Positions 43,294 through 52,605 are shown, counted from the stretch's first letter. The stretch: DNA of 64,000 nt from Fictibacillus nanhaiensis (GCA_017052515.1 JAFHKR010000038.1:744001-808000), one strand, 5' to 3'. Notes: generated by a model not told the origin, from the letters alone. Translations and numbers: made by a program.

Positions 43294-43800
43294 TTGCAAT
43301 CGGATAGACTGAAATTCAGACCGTATACAAATGAGGATTTTTCATTTTTTGCCTCACTATGGGCAGATCCTGATGTCGTTCAATTCATCGGGAAAGGGGT
43401 AACGCGTTCAGAAGAAGAAGCTCGAAAAAGCTTTGATGATTGGCTTCTCCCAGGATATCGTGAGGGCAGAGGATTGTTTCTTATCGAGCATAGGGAAAGT
43501 ATGCTTCCGGTCGGTCACGCTGGTATCGTGCAGCAAACAATCGATGGAAAAAAAGAGTTTGAGATCGGGTATTGGCTAGCGAAGGAATATTGGGGTAACG
43601 GCTACGCAACAGAGGCAGCGATTCACTTCAAAAATTACGCTGTTCAGGAACTTGGAATCACGCGCCTGATCTGTCTGATTCAGCGAAATAATAAAAAGTC
43701 TGTCTCTGTGGCATCCAGAATGGGTATGACCCTCCAAAAAGAAGGAACGTTTAATACGATACCAGTAAACGTTTACAGTTGGGAGAAAATGCAGAAATAA
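43294..43800 (+). CDS. GNAT-family acetyltransferase (RimJ/RimL-like)
   Basis: A 168-residue protein starting at TTG 43294 behind AAAGGAG. RLKFRPYTNEDFSFFASLW, the EIGYWLAKEYWGNGYATEAA acetyl-CoA loop (in parts) and LICLIQRNNKKSVSVASRMGM are typical of the RimJ/RimL-type GNAT subgroup that acetylates protein N-termini or small amines. It is monocistronic, directly upstream of the hprK promoter. Substrate unknown. Confidence 0.9.
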   Translation: MQSDRLKFRPYTNEDFSFFASLWADPDVVQFIGKGVTRSEEEARKSFDDWLLPGYREGRGLFLIEHRESMLPVGHAGIVQQTIDGKKEFEIGYWLAKEYWGNGYATEAAIHFKNYAVQELGITRLICLIQRNNKKSVSVASRMGMTLQKEGTFNTIPVNVYSWEKMQK

Positions 43801-43814
43801 GCCTATAGTACTCT

Positions 43815-43844
43815 TTGGTTAATCCGTGGTTGAAGTGATACAAT
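43815..43844 (+). promoter_or_regulatory. Candidate sigma-A promoter of hprK
   Basis: TTGGTT, an 18-bp spacer and TACAAT, ending 32 bp before the hprK start. Confidence 0.6.
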
Positions 43845-43875
43845 AGAATCATTGAAAAATGTCGAGGAGGACCCA

Positions 43876-44811
43876 ATGGCTAAGGTACATATTCATGAAC
43901 TCATAAAAAAATTTCATCTAGAGCTTGTTAGTGGTGAAGAAGGGATTCACCGCACGATTCGAACGAGCGACATCTCCCGGCCAGGTCTAGAGATGGCTGG
44001 TTATTTTACCTTTTATCCAGGTGAGCGACTACAGCTTCTTGGAAAAACAGAGCTTTCGTTTATTTCAGAGCTCGATCCGGAAACTCGCATGGAGCGTTTA
44101 ACCGCGCTTTGTACGGATGAGACACCGGGAATCATCGTTTCTAGAGACATTGAAGTTCCTAAAGAGCTTCTTAAAGCTTCTCATAAAAGTGGAGTACCGA
44201 TCATGCGTTCACCGGTTACGACAACACGTCTATCAAGTCGTATCACCAATTATTTAGAGAGCCGATTGGCGCCAACGACTGCTAAACATGGTGTTTTAGT
44301 AGATATATATGGAATCGGTGTTCTGATCACGGGTAACTCAGGTGTTGGAAAAAGTGAAACGGCTCTCGAACTCGTAAAACGAGGGCATCGGTTAGTAGCT
44401 GACGATTCGGTTGAGATCAGGCAGGAAGACGAAGATACGCTCATCGGCAGTGCACCAGAACTCATACAGCATCTGCTTGAGATTCGTGGTCTTGGTATCA
44501 TTAACGTGATGACGTTGTTCGGCGCTGGCGCGATTCGCAACTATAAAAAAATCTCGATCGTTATGAATCTGGAAGCTTGGGATTCTAAAAAAGTATATGA
44601 CCGATTAGGATTGGAAGAAGAGACAACAAAAATCATTGATACGGAGATACCGATCTTAACGATTCCTGTTCGTCCTGGACGAAACTTAGCGGTCATTATT
44701 GAAGTGGCAGCGATGAACTTCCGTTTGAAGAGAATGGGCATGAATGCCGCACAACAATTCTCAGACCGTTTGACTGATGTAATTGAAGCTGGAGATGAAG
44801 AAGACCTATAA
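43876..44811 (+). CDS. hprK: HPr kinase/phosphorylase
   Basis: A 311-residue bifunctional enzyme that phosphorylates HPr on Ser46 and also removes the phosphate, controlling carbon catabolite repression with CcpA. The Walker A is GNSGVGKS (153-160), His138 lies in [11 protein letters not shown], and the signature [19 protein letters not shown] follows. ATG 43876, behind GGAGG, gives the normal length; the frame is open 8 codons further upstream. It starts the hprK-lgt-yvoD-ppaX-yvoF operon in the same order as B. subtilis. Confidence 0.97.
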   Translation: MAKVHIHELIKKFHLELVSGEEGIHRTIRTSDISRPGLEMAGYFTFYPGERLQLLGKTELSFISELDPETRMERLTALCTDETPGIIVSRDIEVPKELLKASHKSGVPIMRSPVTTTRLSSRITNYLESRLAPTTAKHGVLVDIYGIGVLITGNSGVGKSETALELVKRGHRLVADDSVEIRQEDEDTLIGSAPELIQHLLEIRGLGIINVMTLFGAGAIRNYKKISIVMNLEAWDSKKVYDRLGLEEETTKIIDTEIPILTIPVRPGRNLAVIIEVAAMNFRLKRMGMNAAQQFSDRLTDVIEAGDEEDL

Positions 44812-44833
44812 GAATGTGAAGGAAGTGTAGACT

Positions 44834-45649
44834 GTGGAAGAAACGATTCAACCTCTAAATCGTGTAGCACTCGAATTAGGGCCGCTCACGATCTATTGGT
44901 ACGGACTTATTATCGGGTTTGGTGCGATGCTTGGTCTTTGGCTCGCTGTAAGAGAATCAGACAGACGTGGGCTTGCTAAGGACACGTTCGTTGATGTAGT
45001 CATGATTGCAGTGCCTGTGGCTATTTTATGTGCAAGGCTTTATTATGTAGCGTTTGAATGGGATTTTTATAAAGACCATCCAGGAAAGATTCTTGCTGTA
45101 TGGGAAGGCGGAATCGCGATTCATGGTGCACTGATCGGTTCGTTCTTAACGGCACTCGTTTTTTCAAGAGTAAAGAAGATCTCATTCTGGAAATTGGTTG
45201 ATATCGCAGCTCCTAGCATATTGCTCGGTCAGGCGATCGGACGCTGGGGAAACTTCATGAACCAGGAAGCTCATGGTGGGGAAGTAACGCGAAACTTTTT
45301 AGAATCACTCATGCTTCCAGACTTTATCATTAATCAGATGTATATCGATGGCACTTATTATCATCCAACCTTTCTCTATGAATCACTATGGAGTTTCATT
45401 GGTGTTATCGTCTTGCTTTATCTACGACGTGTTAACCTTCACAGAGGTGAAATGTTCCTAACCTATATCATCTGGTATTCGATCGGACGTTTCTTTATAG
45501 AAGGACTTCGTACAGATAGCTTGATCGTTTGGGGAACCTCACTCCGAATTGCACAAGTGGTGAGCTTGGTCTGGATCGCAGCAGCTGTAATCATCTGGAT
45601 CTATAGAAGAAAAGCAGGATTGGCGAAACAACGGTATCTAGAAAACTAA
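44834..45649 (+). CDS. lgt: Prolipoprotein diacylglyceryl transferase
   Basis: A 271-residue membrane enzyme with about seven segments. It moves diacylglycerol from phosphatidylglycerol to the lipobox Cys of prolipoproteins. The Lgt signature [14 protein letters not shown] is intact, as are HGALIG and a late arginine motif ([10 protein letters not shown]). GTG start at 44834 behind GAAGGAAG. It is second in the hprK operon, 22 bp after hprK. Confidence 0.97.
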   Translation: MEETIQPLNRVALELGPLTIYWYGLIIGFGAMLGLWLAVRESDRRGLAKDTFVDVVMIAVPVAILCARLYYVAFEWDFYKDHPGKILAVWEGGIAIHGALIGSFLTALVFSRVKKISFWKLVDIAAPSILLGQAIGRWGNFMNQEAHGGEVTRNFLESLMLPDFIINQMYIDGTYYHPTFLYESLWSFIGVIVLLYLRRVNLHRGEMFLTYIIWYSIGRFFIEGLRTDSLIVWGTSLRIAQVVSLVWIAAAVIIWIYRRKAGLAKQRYLEN

Positions 45650-45665
45650 GGGAGGCGAATGAAGA

Positions 45666-46634
45666 GTGGAAACGTTAAAAAAAGGCACGCTTGCAGGCTT
45701 GAAAACCACTTGGACGCTCGGGAAGATTATTTTTCCTGTCACTTTACTCATCACACTGTTGAGTCACACACCGGTGTTAGATTGGTTGATCTCTGTTGTA
45801 GCACCAGCGATGAAATGGATTGGACTCCCGGGTGAAGCGGCCATTCCGCTCGTTCTCGGTAATTTTCTAAATCTATATGCCGGAATCGGGGGTATTCTGA
45901 CCCTCGATTCCTTAACCTTACAAGACGTATTCATTCTCGCTGTTATGCTTTCGTTTTCTCACAACCTATTTATTGAGTCTGGTGTTGCAGCGAGTGTAGG
46001 TATCAAATTGTGGGTAATTCTACTCGTGCGAATCGGCTTGGCGCTATTCTCTGCTTTTATAATCAACCTTTTATGGGATGGTGGTACAGAAAAAGCGCAA
46101 TACGGTTTTATCTCAAAGCCTGAAGCTGCTCCAAACGGTTGGGGAGAGATCATTCTCACCGCTCTTGAAAAAGCTTCACTCGGTATTCTGCAACTCGCAT
46201 TTATCGTGATACCACTCATGATCATCATGCAATTTATGAAGGATAAAGGCTGGCTGAACAAGTTTTCGAGTTGGATGGCACCAGCTATGAAACTTCTTGG
46301 GATGAAAGAGAACACGTCCATGACGATGGCCGCAGGACTTACGATCGGTCTCGCATATGGAGCAGGTGTGATGATGCAGGCGGCGAAAGAGGATGGCGTA
46401 TCAAAGAAAGATTTGTACCTTGCTTTTATCTTTCTCGTAAGCTGCCATGCTGTTGTTGAGGATACGCTTGTTTTTGTACCATTAGGCATTCCGGTTCTGC
46501 CGCTGTTGATCATTCGAGTTGTGACGGCGATTGTTCTTACCGTATTAGTAGCTTACGTATGGAACAAGATGGAACGGAAAAATCGTTTAACAAGAAAGGA
46601 ACGACAACATGAAACGCAACACCATACTATTTGA
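45666..46634 (+). CDS. yvoD: Nucleoside-recognition (Gate) domain membrane protein YvoD
   Basis: A 322-residue membrane protein with about eight segments and two Gate/nucleoside-recognition repeats: [20 protein letters not shown] in the first half and [20 protein letters not shown] in the second. Function not established. GTG start at 45666 behind GGGAGGCG, and it overlaps ppaX by 26 bp. Position and length match B. subtilis yvoD. Confidence 0.92.
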   Translation: METLKKGTLAGLKTTWTLGKIIFPVTLLITLLSHTPVLDWLISVVAPAMKWIGLPGEAAIPLVLGNFLNLYAGIGGILTLDSLTLQDVFILAVMLSFSHNLFIESGVAASVGIKLWVILLVRIGLALFSAFIINLLWDGGTEKAQYGFISKPEAAPNGWGEIILTALEKASLGILQLAFIVIPLMIIMQFMKDKGWLNKFSSWMAPAMKLLGMKENTSMTMAAGLTIGLAYGAGVMMQAAKEDGVSKKDLYLAFIFLVSCHAVVEDTLVFVPLGIPVLPLLIIRVVTAIVLTVLVAYVWNKMERKNRLTRKERQHETQHHTI

Positions 46635-47250
46635 TCTTGACGGAACTTTAATCAATACGAACGAACTGATCATCGCTTCTTTTCTTTACACATTGGATAA
46701 GCACTTTCCAGAACAATACAATCGTGAGAGTGTCTTACCGTTTATGGGGATGCCGCTCGTTGAGACGATGGAGCAGTTCGATAAAGAAAAAGTATCAGAA
46801 TTGGTTCAAACCTACCGTGAACATAACATTTCACATCATGATGAATTGGTGACAGAGTTTGAAGGAGTTTTTGAAACGGTAGAAGAATTGTATAAAAAGG
46901 GCTACAAACTGGGCATCGTAACTACAAAAATGAGAAATACAGTCGAGATGGGCTTACGTCTTGTAGGTCTTGATCAATTTTTTCAAACCGTTGTTACGCT
47001 GGATGATGTGAAAAACGCGAAGCCAGATCCAGAGCCTGTTCAAAAAGCACTCGACTTACTAGGTTCAACACCAGAAGAAGCGATCATGGTAGGCGACAGC
47101 AAGTACGATATTCTTGCTGGACAGAACGCTGGCACACAAACAGCTGGTGTAGCATGGACCATCCGAGGAAACGATTATTTGCAACAGTTTAATCCAGACT
47201 TCATGTTAAATGAAATGACGGATTTGCTGGATGTTTTAGGAGAGAGATAA
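46609..47250 (+). CDS. ppaX: Pyrophosphatase PpaX
   Basis: A 213-residue HAD-family phosphatase. Motif I is [11 protein letters not shown], motif [10 protein letters not shown], motif III with KPDPEPV, and motif [18 protein letters not shown]. In B. subtilis PpaX hydrolyses the pyrophosphate made by HprK during HPr-Ser-P dephosphorylation, which explains its place in this operon. Start overlaps yvoD and the ribosome binding site (AGAAAGGA) lies inside it. Confidence 0.95.
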   Translation: MKRNTILFDLDGTLINTNELIIASFLYTLDKHFPEQYNRESVLPFMGMPLVETMEQFDKEKVSELVQTYREHNISHHDELVTEFEGVFETVEELYKKGYKLGIVTTKMRNTVEMGLRLVGLDQFFQTVVTLDDVKNAKPDPEPVQKALDLLGSTPEEAIMVGDSKYDILAGQNAGTQTAGVAWTIRGNDYLQQFNPDFMLNEMTDLLDVLGER

Positions 47251-47763
47251 TTGCGAAATACTGAGCGTTATCCGGTTAAAGGAAGAAACTCGTTGTACCA
47301 AGTGTATGACACTGTTCCGTTCTGGAAAGTGGTTAAAAATTTCATAGCGATACAAGTGGGTAGGTACACGCCGTTTCTACCAATGAAAAATTGGCTATAC
47401 CGTACTTTTCTAAAGATGAAGGTCGGAGAAGGAACGGCATTCGCGTTGATGGTCATGCCGGACATCATGTATCCTGAACGAATTTCAGTAGGGAAGAACT
47501 GTGTGATCGGCTATAATACAACGATATTAGCTCATGAATATTTAATAAAAGAATACCGTTTGGGTGACGTGATCGTGGGCGACGAAGTGATGATCGGTGC
47601 GAACTCTACGATCCTCCCAGGCGTTACGATCGGTGACGGTGCGATCGTATCAGCTGGAACACTCGTCCATAAAAATGTCCCCGAAGGATCTTTCGTCGGT
47701 GGGAATCCGATGCAGGTCATCTACACGAAAGAAGAACGCTCTAAGAGGGAAATGGAAAGCTAG
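47251..47763 (+). CDS. yvoF: Hexapeptide-repeat acyltransferase YvoF
   Basis: A 170-residue left-handed beta-helix protein. Hexapeptide repeats run from about 75 to 155 (ISVGKNCVIGYNTTI, VIVGDEVMIGANSTILPGVT, IGDGAIVSAGTLVHKNV). It belongs to the LbH acetyltransferase superfamily, and the substrate is unknown. TTG start immediately after the ppaX stop, with TTAGGAG as ribosome binding site. Last gene of the hprK operon. In B. subtilis hisZ follows directly; here about 7.6 kb intervene. Confidence 0.92.
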   Translation: MRNTERYPVKGRNSLYQVYDTVPFWKVVKNFIAIQVGRYTPFLPMKNWLYRTFLKMKVGEGTAFALMVMPDIMYPERISVGKNCVIGYNTTILAHEYLIKEYRLGDVIVGDEVMIGANSTILPGVTIGDGAIVSAGTLVHKNVPEGSFVGGNPMQVIYTKEERSKREMES

Positions 47764-47852
47764 AAATTTGTCGTAAGTTCCCCTCTTGGGTTTTCTTGTT
47801 TTTCGTCGTATACTTAAAACAGGCAAAAAAGCGAAAGCTGGAGGCGCATACT

Positions 47853-48443
47853 ATGAGAAGGAAATCATTCTCGATCGTATTTATGAAAAACACGTTTAAA
47901 ATTGGACACCTCGTTGAAGACAACTGTCAGTCTCAGCATGCACCGAAAGCATCTCATCCTCAAAATAAGGCCGAACAGTTGGCTGCCCGCGATACCTACC
48001 GTTTCCGGACTGCTGTGTCAAAAATGAAAGGTCATGGTCTTGTAAAGCATTATGAACTTCAAAGCAAACGTGCAAAGCTGGTTTTCTATGGCGACTATTC
48101 TACCTACAAACGTAACGTACCTCATATTGCGTTTACACGCGAACATTTTCAACACTACTTTGGAACAGAAGATTTAATCTGTGAATTTCTCCTTGATACT
48201 TCTATTTATTTATTTAAAGAACTCCATTTTTTAGAAGAGATCCAATTGGATATCCCGAGTCATGGCAAGATGTATACCGTTGAATTAACAAGACAGGAAC
48301 TCGATGACTATATGAAGTGTGATCTGGCCGAAATGAAAGATGGTCATCACCATCGTTTCTTCTATATCTACCGAGACGAAGAGCTGGATCTATTTACGAA
48401 TCAATTTGTAAAGGTCAAACGTTTAAGACGAAAAAAATTATAA
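47853..48443 (+). CDS. Hypothetical protein, 196 residues
   Basis: A soluble protein starting MRRKSFSIVFMKNTFKIGHL, with a GGAGGCG ribosome binding site at good spacing. It is rich in His, Lys and aromatic residues, has no membrane segment and has a basic C-terminus (KVKRLRRKKL). The frame is open 19 codons further upstream, without a ribosome binding site. No family was recognised. It has its own terminator and lies at the start of the block between yvoF and hisZ. Confidence 0.72.
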   Translation: MRRKSFSIVFMKNTFKIGHLVEDNCQSQHAPKASHPQNKAEQLAARDTYRFRTAVSKMKGHGLVKHYELQSKRAKLVFYGDYSTYKRNVPHIAFTREHFQHYFGTEDLICEFLLDTSIYLFKELHFLEEIQLDIPSHGKMYTVELTRQELDDYMKCDLAEMKDGHHHRFFYIYRDEELDLFTNQFVKVKRLRRKKL

Positions 48444-48451
48444 AGTAGTTA

Positions 48452-48494
48452 AAACTGGCGCCCAATCGTCTTAAGAATGGGTACCAGTTTTTTT
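48452..48494 (+). terminator. Terminator after the 196-residue gene
   Basis: AAACTGG and GCCCA pair with TGGGT and CCAGTTT (one unpaired base each side), followed by a T run. Confidence 0.88.
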
Positions 48495-48577
48495 GTTGTG
48501 TAGGGAGTGGGAGATAGCGTGAATGAAGGCTAGCAGCTAATGAAACATAGCGAAATTTGTCGAGGATTGCAGACTCG

Positions 48578-48734
48578 TGGATAAACAGCTAAAACTCGTG
48601 GATTGAGCACCAAAACTTCTGGATTGAGCACCAAAACTTCTGGATTGAATGCAGAAACTTCTGGATTCAGCACCAAAATTTCTGGATTGAATGCAGAAAC
48701 TTCTGGATTCAGCACCAAAATTTCTGGATTGATA
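48578..48734. repeat. 21-bp-period tandem repeat array 1
   Basis: TGGAT begins at 48578, 48599, 48620, 48641, 48662, 48683, 48704 and 48725, exactly 21 bp apart each time. Three unit types occur: TGGATTGAGCACCAAAACTT, TGGATTGAATGCAGAAACTT and TGGATTCAGCACCAAAATTT (each plus C). The last two alternate twice, so a 42-bp dimer was duplicated. The array lies between a terminator and the putP promoter. Frames through it have no ribosome binding site and simply repeat seven residues. Confidence 0.92.
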
Positions 48735-48810
48735 AGCCCTTATGAGCCATGCCACTTTGTTTTGGTAGCTAATAAACTCCAATACTAGAAGTCTTTCCAA
48801 AAAAAATCTA

Positions 48811-48839
48811 TTCCTTTTGTCGAAAAATGTCTTTATAAT
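48811..48839 (+). promoter_or_regulatory. Candidate putP promoter
   Basis: A perfect TATAAT (48834-48839) with a poor -35 (TTCCTT) 17 bp upstream. Confidence 0.55.
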
Positions 48840-48871
48840 AAAAATGTTCCTTTTTTAAATTTTGAAAATAT

Positions 48872-48885
48872 TGAAAGCGTTTTTA
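48872..48885 (+). promoter_or_regulatory. cre site (CcpA box) ahead of putP
   Basis: TGAAAGCGTTTTTA matches the catabolite-responsive element TGWAARCGYTWNCW at 13 of 14 positions. It lies between the putP promoter and start codon, a position typical of repression by CcpA. Confidence 0.65.
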
Positions 48886-48915
48886 CAACAAGAAAAGGCA
48901 GGAGGAAAACTGAAT

Positions 48916-50385
48916 ATGGAATATGGAGTTATTTTTTCAATTAGTGTGTACATGATCGGAATGGTGCTGATCGGGCTTTATGCGTACCGAAAGACCGATA
49001 ACCTTACCGATTACATGCTTGGCGGAAGAAATCTTGGACCAGCGGTTACTGCACTAAGTGCGGGTGCATCAGATATGAGCGGATGGCTGTTGATGGGACT
49101 TCCGGGTGCAATGTACGTATCTGGTTTAAGTGCTGGATGGATTGTGATTGGACTGTGTGCAGGAGCGTATCTAAACTGGCTATTTGTAGCACCACGACTA
49201 CGAACGTATACGGAAGTAGCGAACAACTCCATTACGATTCCAGATTATTTTGAGAACCGATTCAAAGATACCTCTCGCATACTTCGTATAACGTCTGCGT
49301 TAGTTATCGTGATTTTCTTTACGTTCTACTCATCATCCGGTATGGTTGCGGGCGGACAATTGTTCGAGACAGCCTTTGGTCTGAATTATATGTGGGGAAT
49401 CTTGCTTACAGCTGGAGTAGTTATTATTTATACATTATTCGGCGGTTTTTTAGCGGTAAGCTATACAGATTTCGTACAAGGTGCGATTATGTTTGTTGCT
49501 TTAATTCTTGTACCATTCGTTGCGATTCTAAAAGTTGGTGGATGGGATGCTTCGTTTAACGAAATCGAAAGCATCAGTCCGACTTTGCTTGATGCCTTTA
49601 CGGGGACAAGCTTGATCGGTATCATCTCCTTATTAGCATGGGGATTAGGATACTTCGGCCAGCCGCATATTATCGTTCGTTTTATGGCGATCTCATCTGT
49701 AAAAGAAATGAAGAGCGCAAGACGAATCGGAATGGGATGGATGGTTTTCTCGATCGTTGGAGCAATGTTCACAGGTCTTGTTGGGATTGCTTACTTCAAC
49801 CAAGCAGGTGCTCCGCTAGGGGAATCAAAAGCTGAAACGGTATTTATCTTATTATCTGAAGTATTGTTCCATCCAATTATTACGGGCTTCTTGCTTGCTG
49901 CGATCTTAGCGGCAGTTATGAGTACAATCTCATCTCAGTTGCTGGTAACATCTAGTGCTTTGACAGAAGATTTTTACAAAGCATTCGTAAAACGATCAGC
50001 TTCCGATAAAGAGCTGGTGTTAGTAGGGCGTTTGGCAGTTTTAGCTGTAGCCGTTATTGCATTTGTGATGGCTCTTAATCCAAGTGAAACGATCCTAAAT
50101 CTTGTAGGTTATGCATGGGCTGGATTTGGTGCAGCTTTCGGTCCAGTTGTCTTGTTGAGTCTATATTGGAAGCGAATGACGAAATGGTCAGCTTTTGCAG
50201 GTATCGTAGTCGGGGCTGTTACGGTTATCGTTTGGGAACTCATTCCAGCCATGGCTGATGTGTATGAGATCATTCCTGGATTCATCGCATGTACACTAAC
50301 GATCGTAGTCGTTAGCTTGATGACAAAAGAACCAAGTGCAAGTATCCAAGAAGAATTTGAAGAAACGAAAAGATTAGTAAGTTAA
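48916..50385 (+). CDS. putP: Sodium/proline symporter
   Basis: A 489-residue member of the sodium:solute symporter family with about 13 membrane segments, starting MEYGVIFSISVYMIGMVLIG. GGRNLGPAVTALSAGASDMSGWLLMG (in parts) in helix 1-2 and LAAVMSTISSQLLVTSSAL in helix 8 carry the Na+-binding pattern of PutP. It could be the nutritional PutP or the osmotic OpuE; these are hard to tell apart. A cre site in its leader favours a catabolic role. ATG 48916 behind AGGAGG was chosen. Confidence 0.93.
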   Translation: MEYGVIFSISVYMIGMVLIGLYAYRKTDNLTDYMLGGRNLGPAVTALSAGASDMSGWLLMGLPGAMYVSGLSAGWIVIGLCAGAYLNWLFVAPRLRTYTEVANNSITIPDYFENRFKDTSRILRITSALVIVIFFTFYSSSGMVAGGQLFETAFGLNYMWGILLTAGVVIIYTLFGGFLAVSYTDFVQGAIMFVALILVPFVAILKVGGWDASFNEIESISPTLLDAFTGTSLIGIISLLAWGLGYFGQPHIIVRFMAISSVKEMKSARRIGMGWMVFSIVGAMFTGLVGIAYFNQAGAPLGESKAETVFILLSEVLFHPIITGFLLAAILAAVMSTISSQLLVTSSALTEDFYKAFVKRSASDKELVLVGRLAVLAVAVIAFVMALNPSETILNLVGYAWAGFGAAFGPVVLLSLYWKRMTKWSAFAGIVVGAVTVIVWELIPAMADVYEIIPGFIACTLTIVVVSLMTKEPSASIQEEFEETKRLVS

Positions 50386-50401
50386 TAGTGTGGATATGGA
50401 C

Positions 50402-50445
50402 CTGACCAAATAGCGGATTTAATTGCTGATTTGGTCAGTTTTTTC
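50402..50445 (+). terminator. Terminator after putP
   Basis: CTGACCAAAT pairs perfectly with ATTTGGTCAG, with an inner AGC..GCT, followed by six T. Confidence 0.93.
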
Positions 50446-50480
50446 TTAGAATAAAGTTACTGATAGGGGAGGACTGTAGT

Positions 50481-50924
50481 ATGGAATTCATGATTCTTGA
50501 AGGAATGCCAGAGGAGGATCTATTGAAGCGTATCCTTCAGCTACATGAAATAATCTTTGGTGCATCAAATGACGATCTCCTTTTTAATATGAAATTGAAG
50601 AATAAACTAACGATCGTTACAGCTATTCATCATTCAAAGGTAGTTGGTTATAAAATAGGCTATGAAATCGATCATAACACTTATTATAGTTGGCTAGGCG
50701 GAGTCGACCCCGTTTATAGGGGGCAAGGAGTAGCTTCGAAGTTAATGAAACAACAGCATGAGTATCTGAAAATGAAAGGGTATTCTGTTGTTCGAACCAA
50801 AACGATGAATAAGTGGCGCCACATGTTGCTGTTAAATATTAAAAATGGGTTTGATGTGAAGGAAACGTATATGAATAAAAATGGGTTGCATAAAATTGTA
50901 CTCGAAAAAAAGTTATGTGATTAA
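50481..50924 (+). CDS. GNAT-family acetyltransferase
   Basis: A 147-residue GNAT protein. The acetyl-CoA-binding stretch is LGGVDPVYRGQGVASKLMKQQ, followed by the usual TMNKWRHMLLLNIKNGF. It has a GGGGAGG ribosome binding site. The closest relatives by pattern are small GNATs of unknown substrate. It may be cotranscribed with the gene at 50995, as no terminator is visible between. Confidence 0.9.
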   Translation: MEFMILEGMPEEDLLKRILQLHEIIFGASNDDLLFNMKLKNKLTIVTAIHHSKVVGYKIGYEIDHNTYYSWLGGVDPVYRGQGVASKLMKQQHEYLKMKGYSVVRTKTMNKWRHMLLLNIKNGFDVKETYMNKNGLHKIVLEKKLCD

Positions 50925-50994
50925 ACAATTGTTTAAAAAGAATTCACTCTTAATAGCTGCGCCTGCATATGATGGTCTAAGCGGGGTGACGGAT

Positions 50995-51303
50995 ATGAGG
51001 ATAAAAGATAGAGTGAAACTTTGGTTCTTAGGATCGCTTTATCCGAAAAATTCATTACAACCGATTGATAGCACAGAGCAGTTTGTTCGTGAACTAAATA
51101 ATGGATGCCCGGTAATCTTTACGTTAAGAGATGTTTACGGATTGATTCTATTTGATAAAGAAGAACAGCTCGGAACACTGTATATAAAAGATGTGTTCGG
51201 AATCACGGAAGACTATAGAAACTATTACTCAATACTTGAGTTGATCTCGTTCTACAGTGAGCATGTTAAGGAAGGAATATTATTCTATACAGAGAATAAT
51301 TAA
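50995..51303 (+). CDS. Hypothetical protein, 102 residues
   Basis: A soluble mixed alpha/beta protein starting MRIKDRVKLWFLGSLYPKNS, with GGGGTG before the start. It contains FVRELNNGCPVIFTLRDVYG and LGTLYIKDVFGITEDYRNYY (two parts) and has no catalytic motif I recognise. The frame is open upstream to 50881 and overlaps the GNAT gene, but the ribosome binding site favours 50995. A terminator follows. Confidence 0.65.
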   Translation: MRIKDRVKLWFLGSLYPKNSLQPIDSTEQFVRELNNGCPVIFTLRDVYGLILFDKEEQLGTLYIKDVFGITEDYRNYYSILELISFYSEHVKEGILFYTENN

Positions 51304-51320
51304 AGAATCATATTCTGTTG

Positions 51321-51347
51321 AACACCTCAATACTTGAGGTGTTGTTT
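51321..51347 (+). terminator. Terminator after the 102-residue gene
   Basis: AACACCTCAA pairs perfectly with TTGAGGTGTT around TAC, followed by GTTTTATT. Confidence 0.85.
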
Positions 51348-51379
51348 TATTACCTCTTTAGAAAGTGAGTCATCATTAT

Positions 51380-51847
51380 ATGCCTACAATTATACATCGA
51401 GAATTTGTACATGCTTCTGCAGAAGTCTGCTTTGATCTTTCGCGAAACGTAGATATACATACTGAAACGACCTCTCATACAAGAGAAAGAGCGGTAGGTG
51501 GAGTAACGTCAGGTTATATGGAAAAAGGCGATCATGTAACGTGGGAGGCCATTCATCTTGGCGTAAAACAAAGGCTGACTGCAAAGATTATTGAGATGGA
51601 GAGGCCGCATATGTTTGTAGATGTGATGGTGAAAGGTGCTTTCCATTCATTCGTACATACCCATACTTTCGAACCGAAGAAGAACGGTACCATTATGGTG
51701 GATCATTTTCATTATAAATCTCCGTTTGGCGTGATTGGAAGGTTAGCAGATTGGTTGTTCCTAGAAAAGTACATGACGAATTTTTTAGTAGGACGGGCGA
51801 GAGCGCTAAAAGAGATCGCAGAAAATAGACACCACACATTAAGATAG
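51380..51847 (+). CDS. SRPBCC (START-like) ligand-binding protein
   Basis: A 155-residue protein starting MPTIIHREFVHASAEVCFDL. The fold pattern is typical of the SRPBCC superfamily: an N-terminal strand, FDLSRNVDIHTETT, VTWEAIHLG, and a C-terminal helix (LVGRARALKEIAENR). Members bind hydrophobic ligands or act as cyclases. GTG 51365 is an alternative start. It is followed 16 bp later by a histidine-phosphatase gene. Confidence 0.85.
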   Translation: MPTIIHREFVHASAEVCFDLSRNVDIHTETTSHTRERAVGGVTSGYMEKGDHVTWEAIHLGVKQRLTAKIIEMERPHMFVDVMVKGAFHSFVHTHTFEPKKNGTIMVDHFHYKSPFGVIGRLADWLFLEKYMTNFLVGRARALKEIAENRHHTLR

Positions 51848-51863
51848 AAAGCGGTGATCAGTG

Positions 51864-52406
51864 ATGAAGATAGGAATGGTACGTCATTTCAAAGTCAAAC
51901 GAGGCTATCCGACTGAAAAATGGATCACGCCTTCTGAATTTGATCAGTGGCTGAAAGAATACGAAGCTTCTGATGTAGAAGAAACAGACGTTGACCTAGG
52001 TGGAATCAATTGGAACACCTGCTATTCGAGCACCGTTCGTCGTGCAGAATATACAGCAGGGAAGATTTATAGAGGGGATTTGATCAGAACGGATGATCTT
52101 CGTGAGATTCCTGTTTATCCGTTTTTTAAAAGAGACATTAAGATCCCCATGATTTTATATCCTCTTTGCATCCGAACAGCATGGTTCTTTAACCACAAGT
52201 CTCAGCTAGAGCGTAGGACTGATGTTGAGATGCGTGTTTCGAAGATCGTTGACCGCATACTTGAAGAAAATAAAGAAAATGCACTAGTCGTAAGTCATGG
52301 TGGACTCATGATGTTTATGCGAAAAGAACTGATTAAAAGAGGTTTCAAAGGACCAAGGTTAGGGCGACCCGAAAACGCAAAGCTTTATTTGTTTGAGAAG
52401 AGGTAA
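51864..52406 (+). CDS. Histidine phosphatase superfamily protein
   Basis: A 180-residue phosphoglycerate-mutase-like phosphatase. The N-terminal catalytic motif reads MVRHFKV (RHF instead of the usual RHG), with a second arginine at STVRRAEYTA and the second histidine in VVSHGGLMMF. The residues needed for the phosphohistidine chemistry are present. Substrate unknown. Probably cotranscribed with the SRPBCC gene. ATG 51864 is preferred to GTG 51861. Confidence 0.88.
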   Translation: MKIGMVRHFKVKRGYPTEKWITPSEFDQWLKEYEASDVEETDVDLGGINWNTCYSSTVRRAEYTAGKIYRGDLIRTDDLREIPVYPFFKRDIKIPMILYPLCIRTAWFFNHKSQLERRTDVEMRVSKIVDRILEENKENALVVSHGGLMMFMRKELIKRGFKGPRLGRPENAKLYLFEKR

Positions 52407-52447
52407 TGGCTGTCGAGGAGTGTCGAAAATCGGATAAATTATTTTAT

Positions 52448-52520
52448 CCGTGAAATTATGGATGCTATCCGTGAATATAATGGTCATTACCGTGAATAAA
52501 AAAGAGATTACCATGAAATT
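52448..52520. repeat. 21-bp-period tandem repeat array 2
   Basis: CCGTGAA (last copy CCATGAA) occurs at 52448, 52469, 52490 and 52511, each 21 bp apart, within a wider degenerate unit (TTATCCGTGAAATTATGGA and similar). It lies after the histidine-phosphatase stop. The 9-mer TGTCGAGGA precedes it, as it does array 1. Confidence 0.8.
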
Positions 52521-52542
52521 GTGCACTTTTACATCTATGTAT

Positions 52543-52605
52543 CGAAAGAAAACTGGCTGATACCCCACACGAAAAGGGAATGTAGCCAGTTTTCTTTCGT
52601 AATAC
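52543..52605. terminator. Long perfect bidirectional terminator
   Basis: CGAAAGAAAACTGGCT (52543-52558) pairs perfectly over 16 bp with AGCCAGTTTTCTTTCG (52584-52599) around a 25-nt loop. It can serve both the phosphatase gene and the convergent thioredoxin gene. Confidence 0.85.

Noticed and set aside
43752..43767. Palindromic cre-like AGTAAACGTTTACA
   Set aside because: It lies inside the coding region of the GNAT gene, 100 bp from the hprK start, and is more simply coding sequence.
48530..48800. Open frames on both strands through array 1, with seven-residue repeats
   Set aside because: A 21-bp repeat stays in frame by arithmetic, so the long frames are a by-product. No ribosome binding site precedes either, and the composition is repetitive without a domain.
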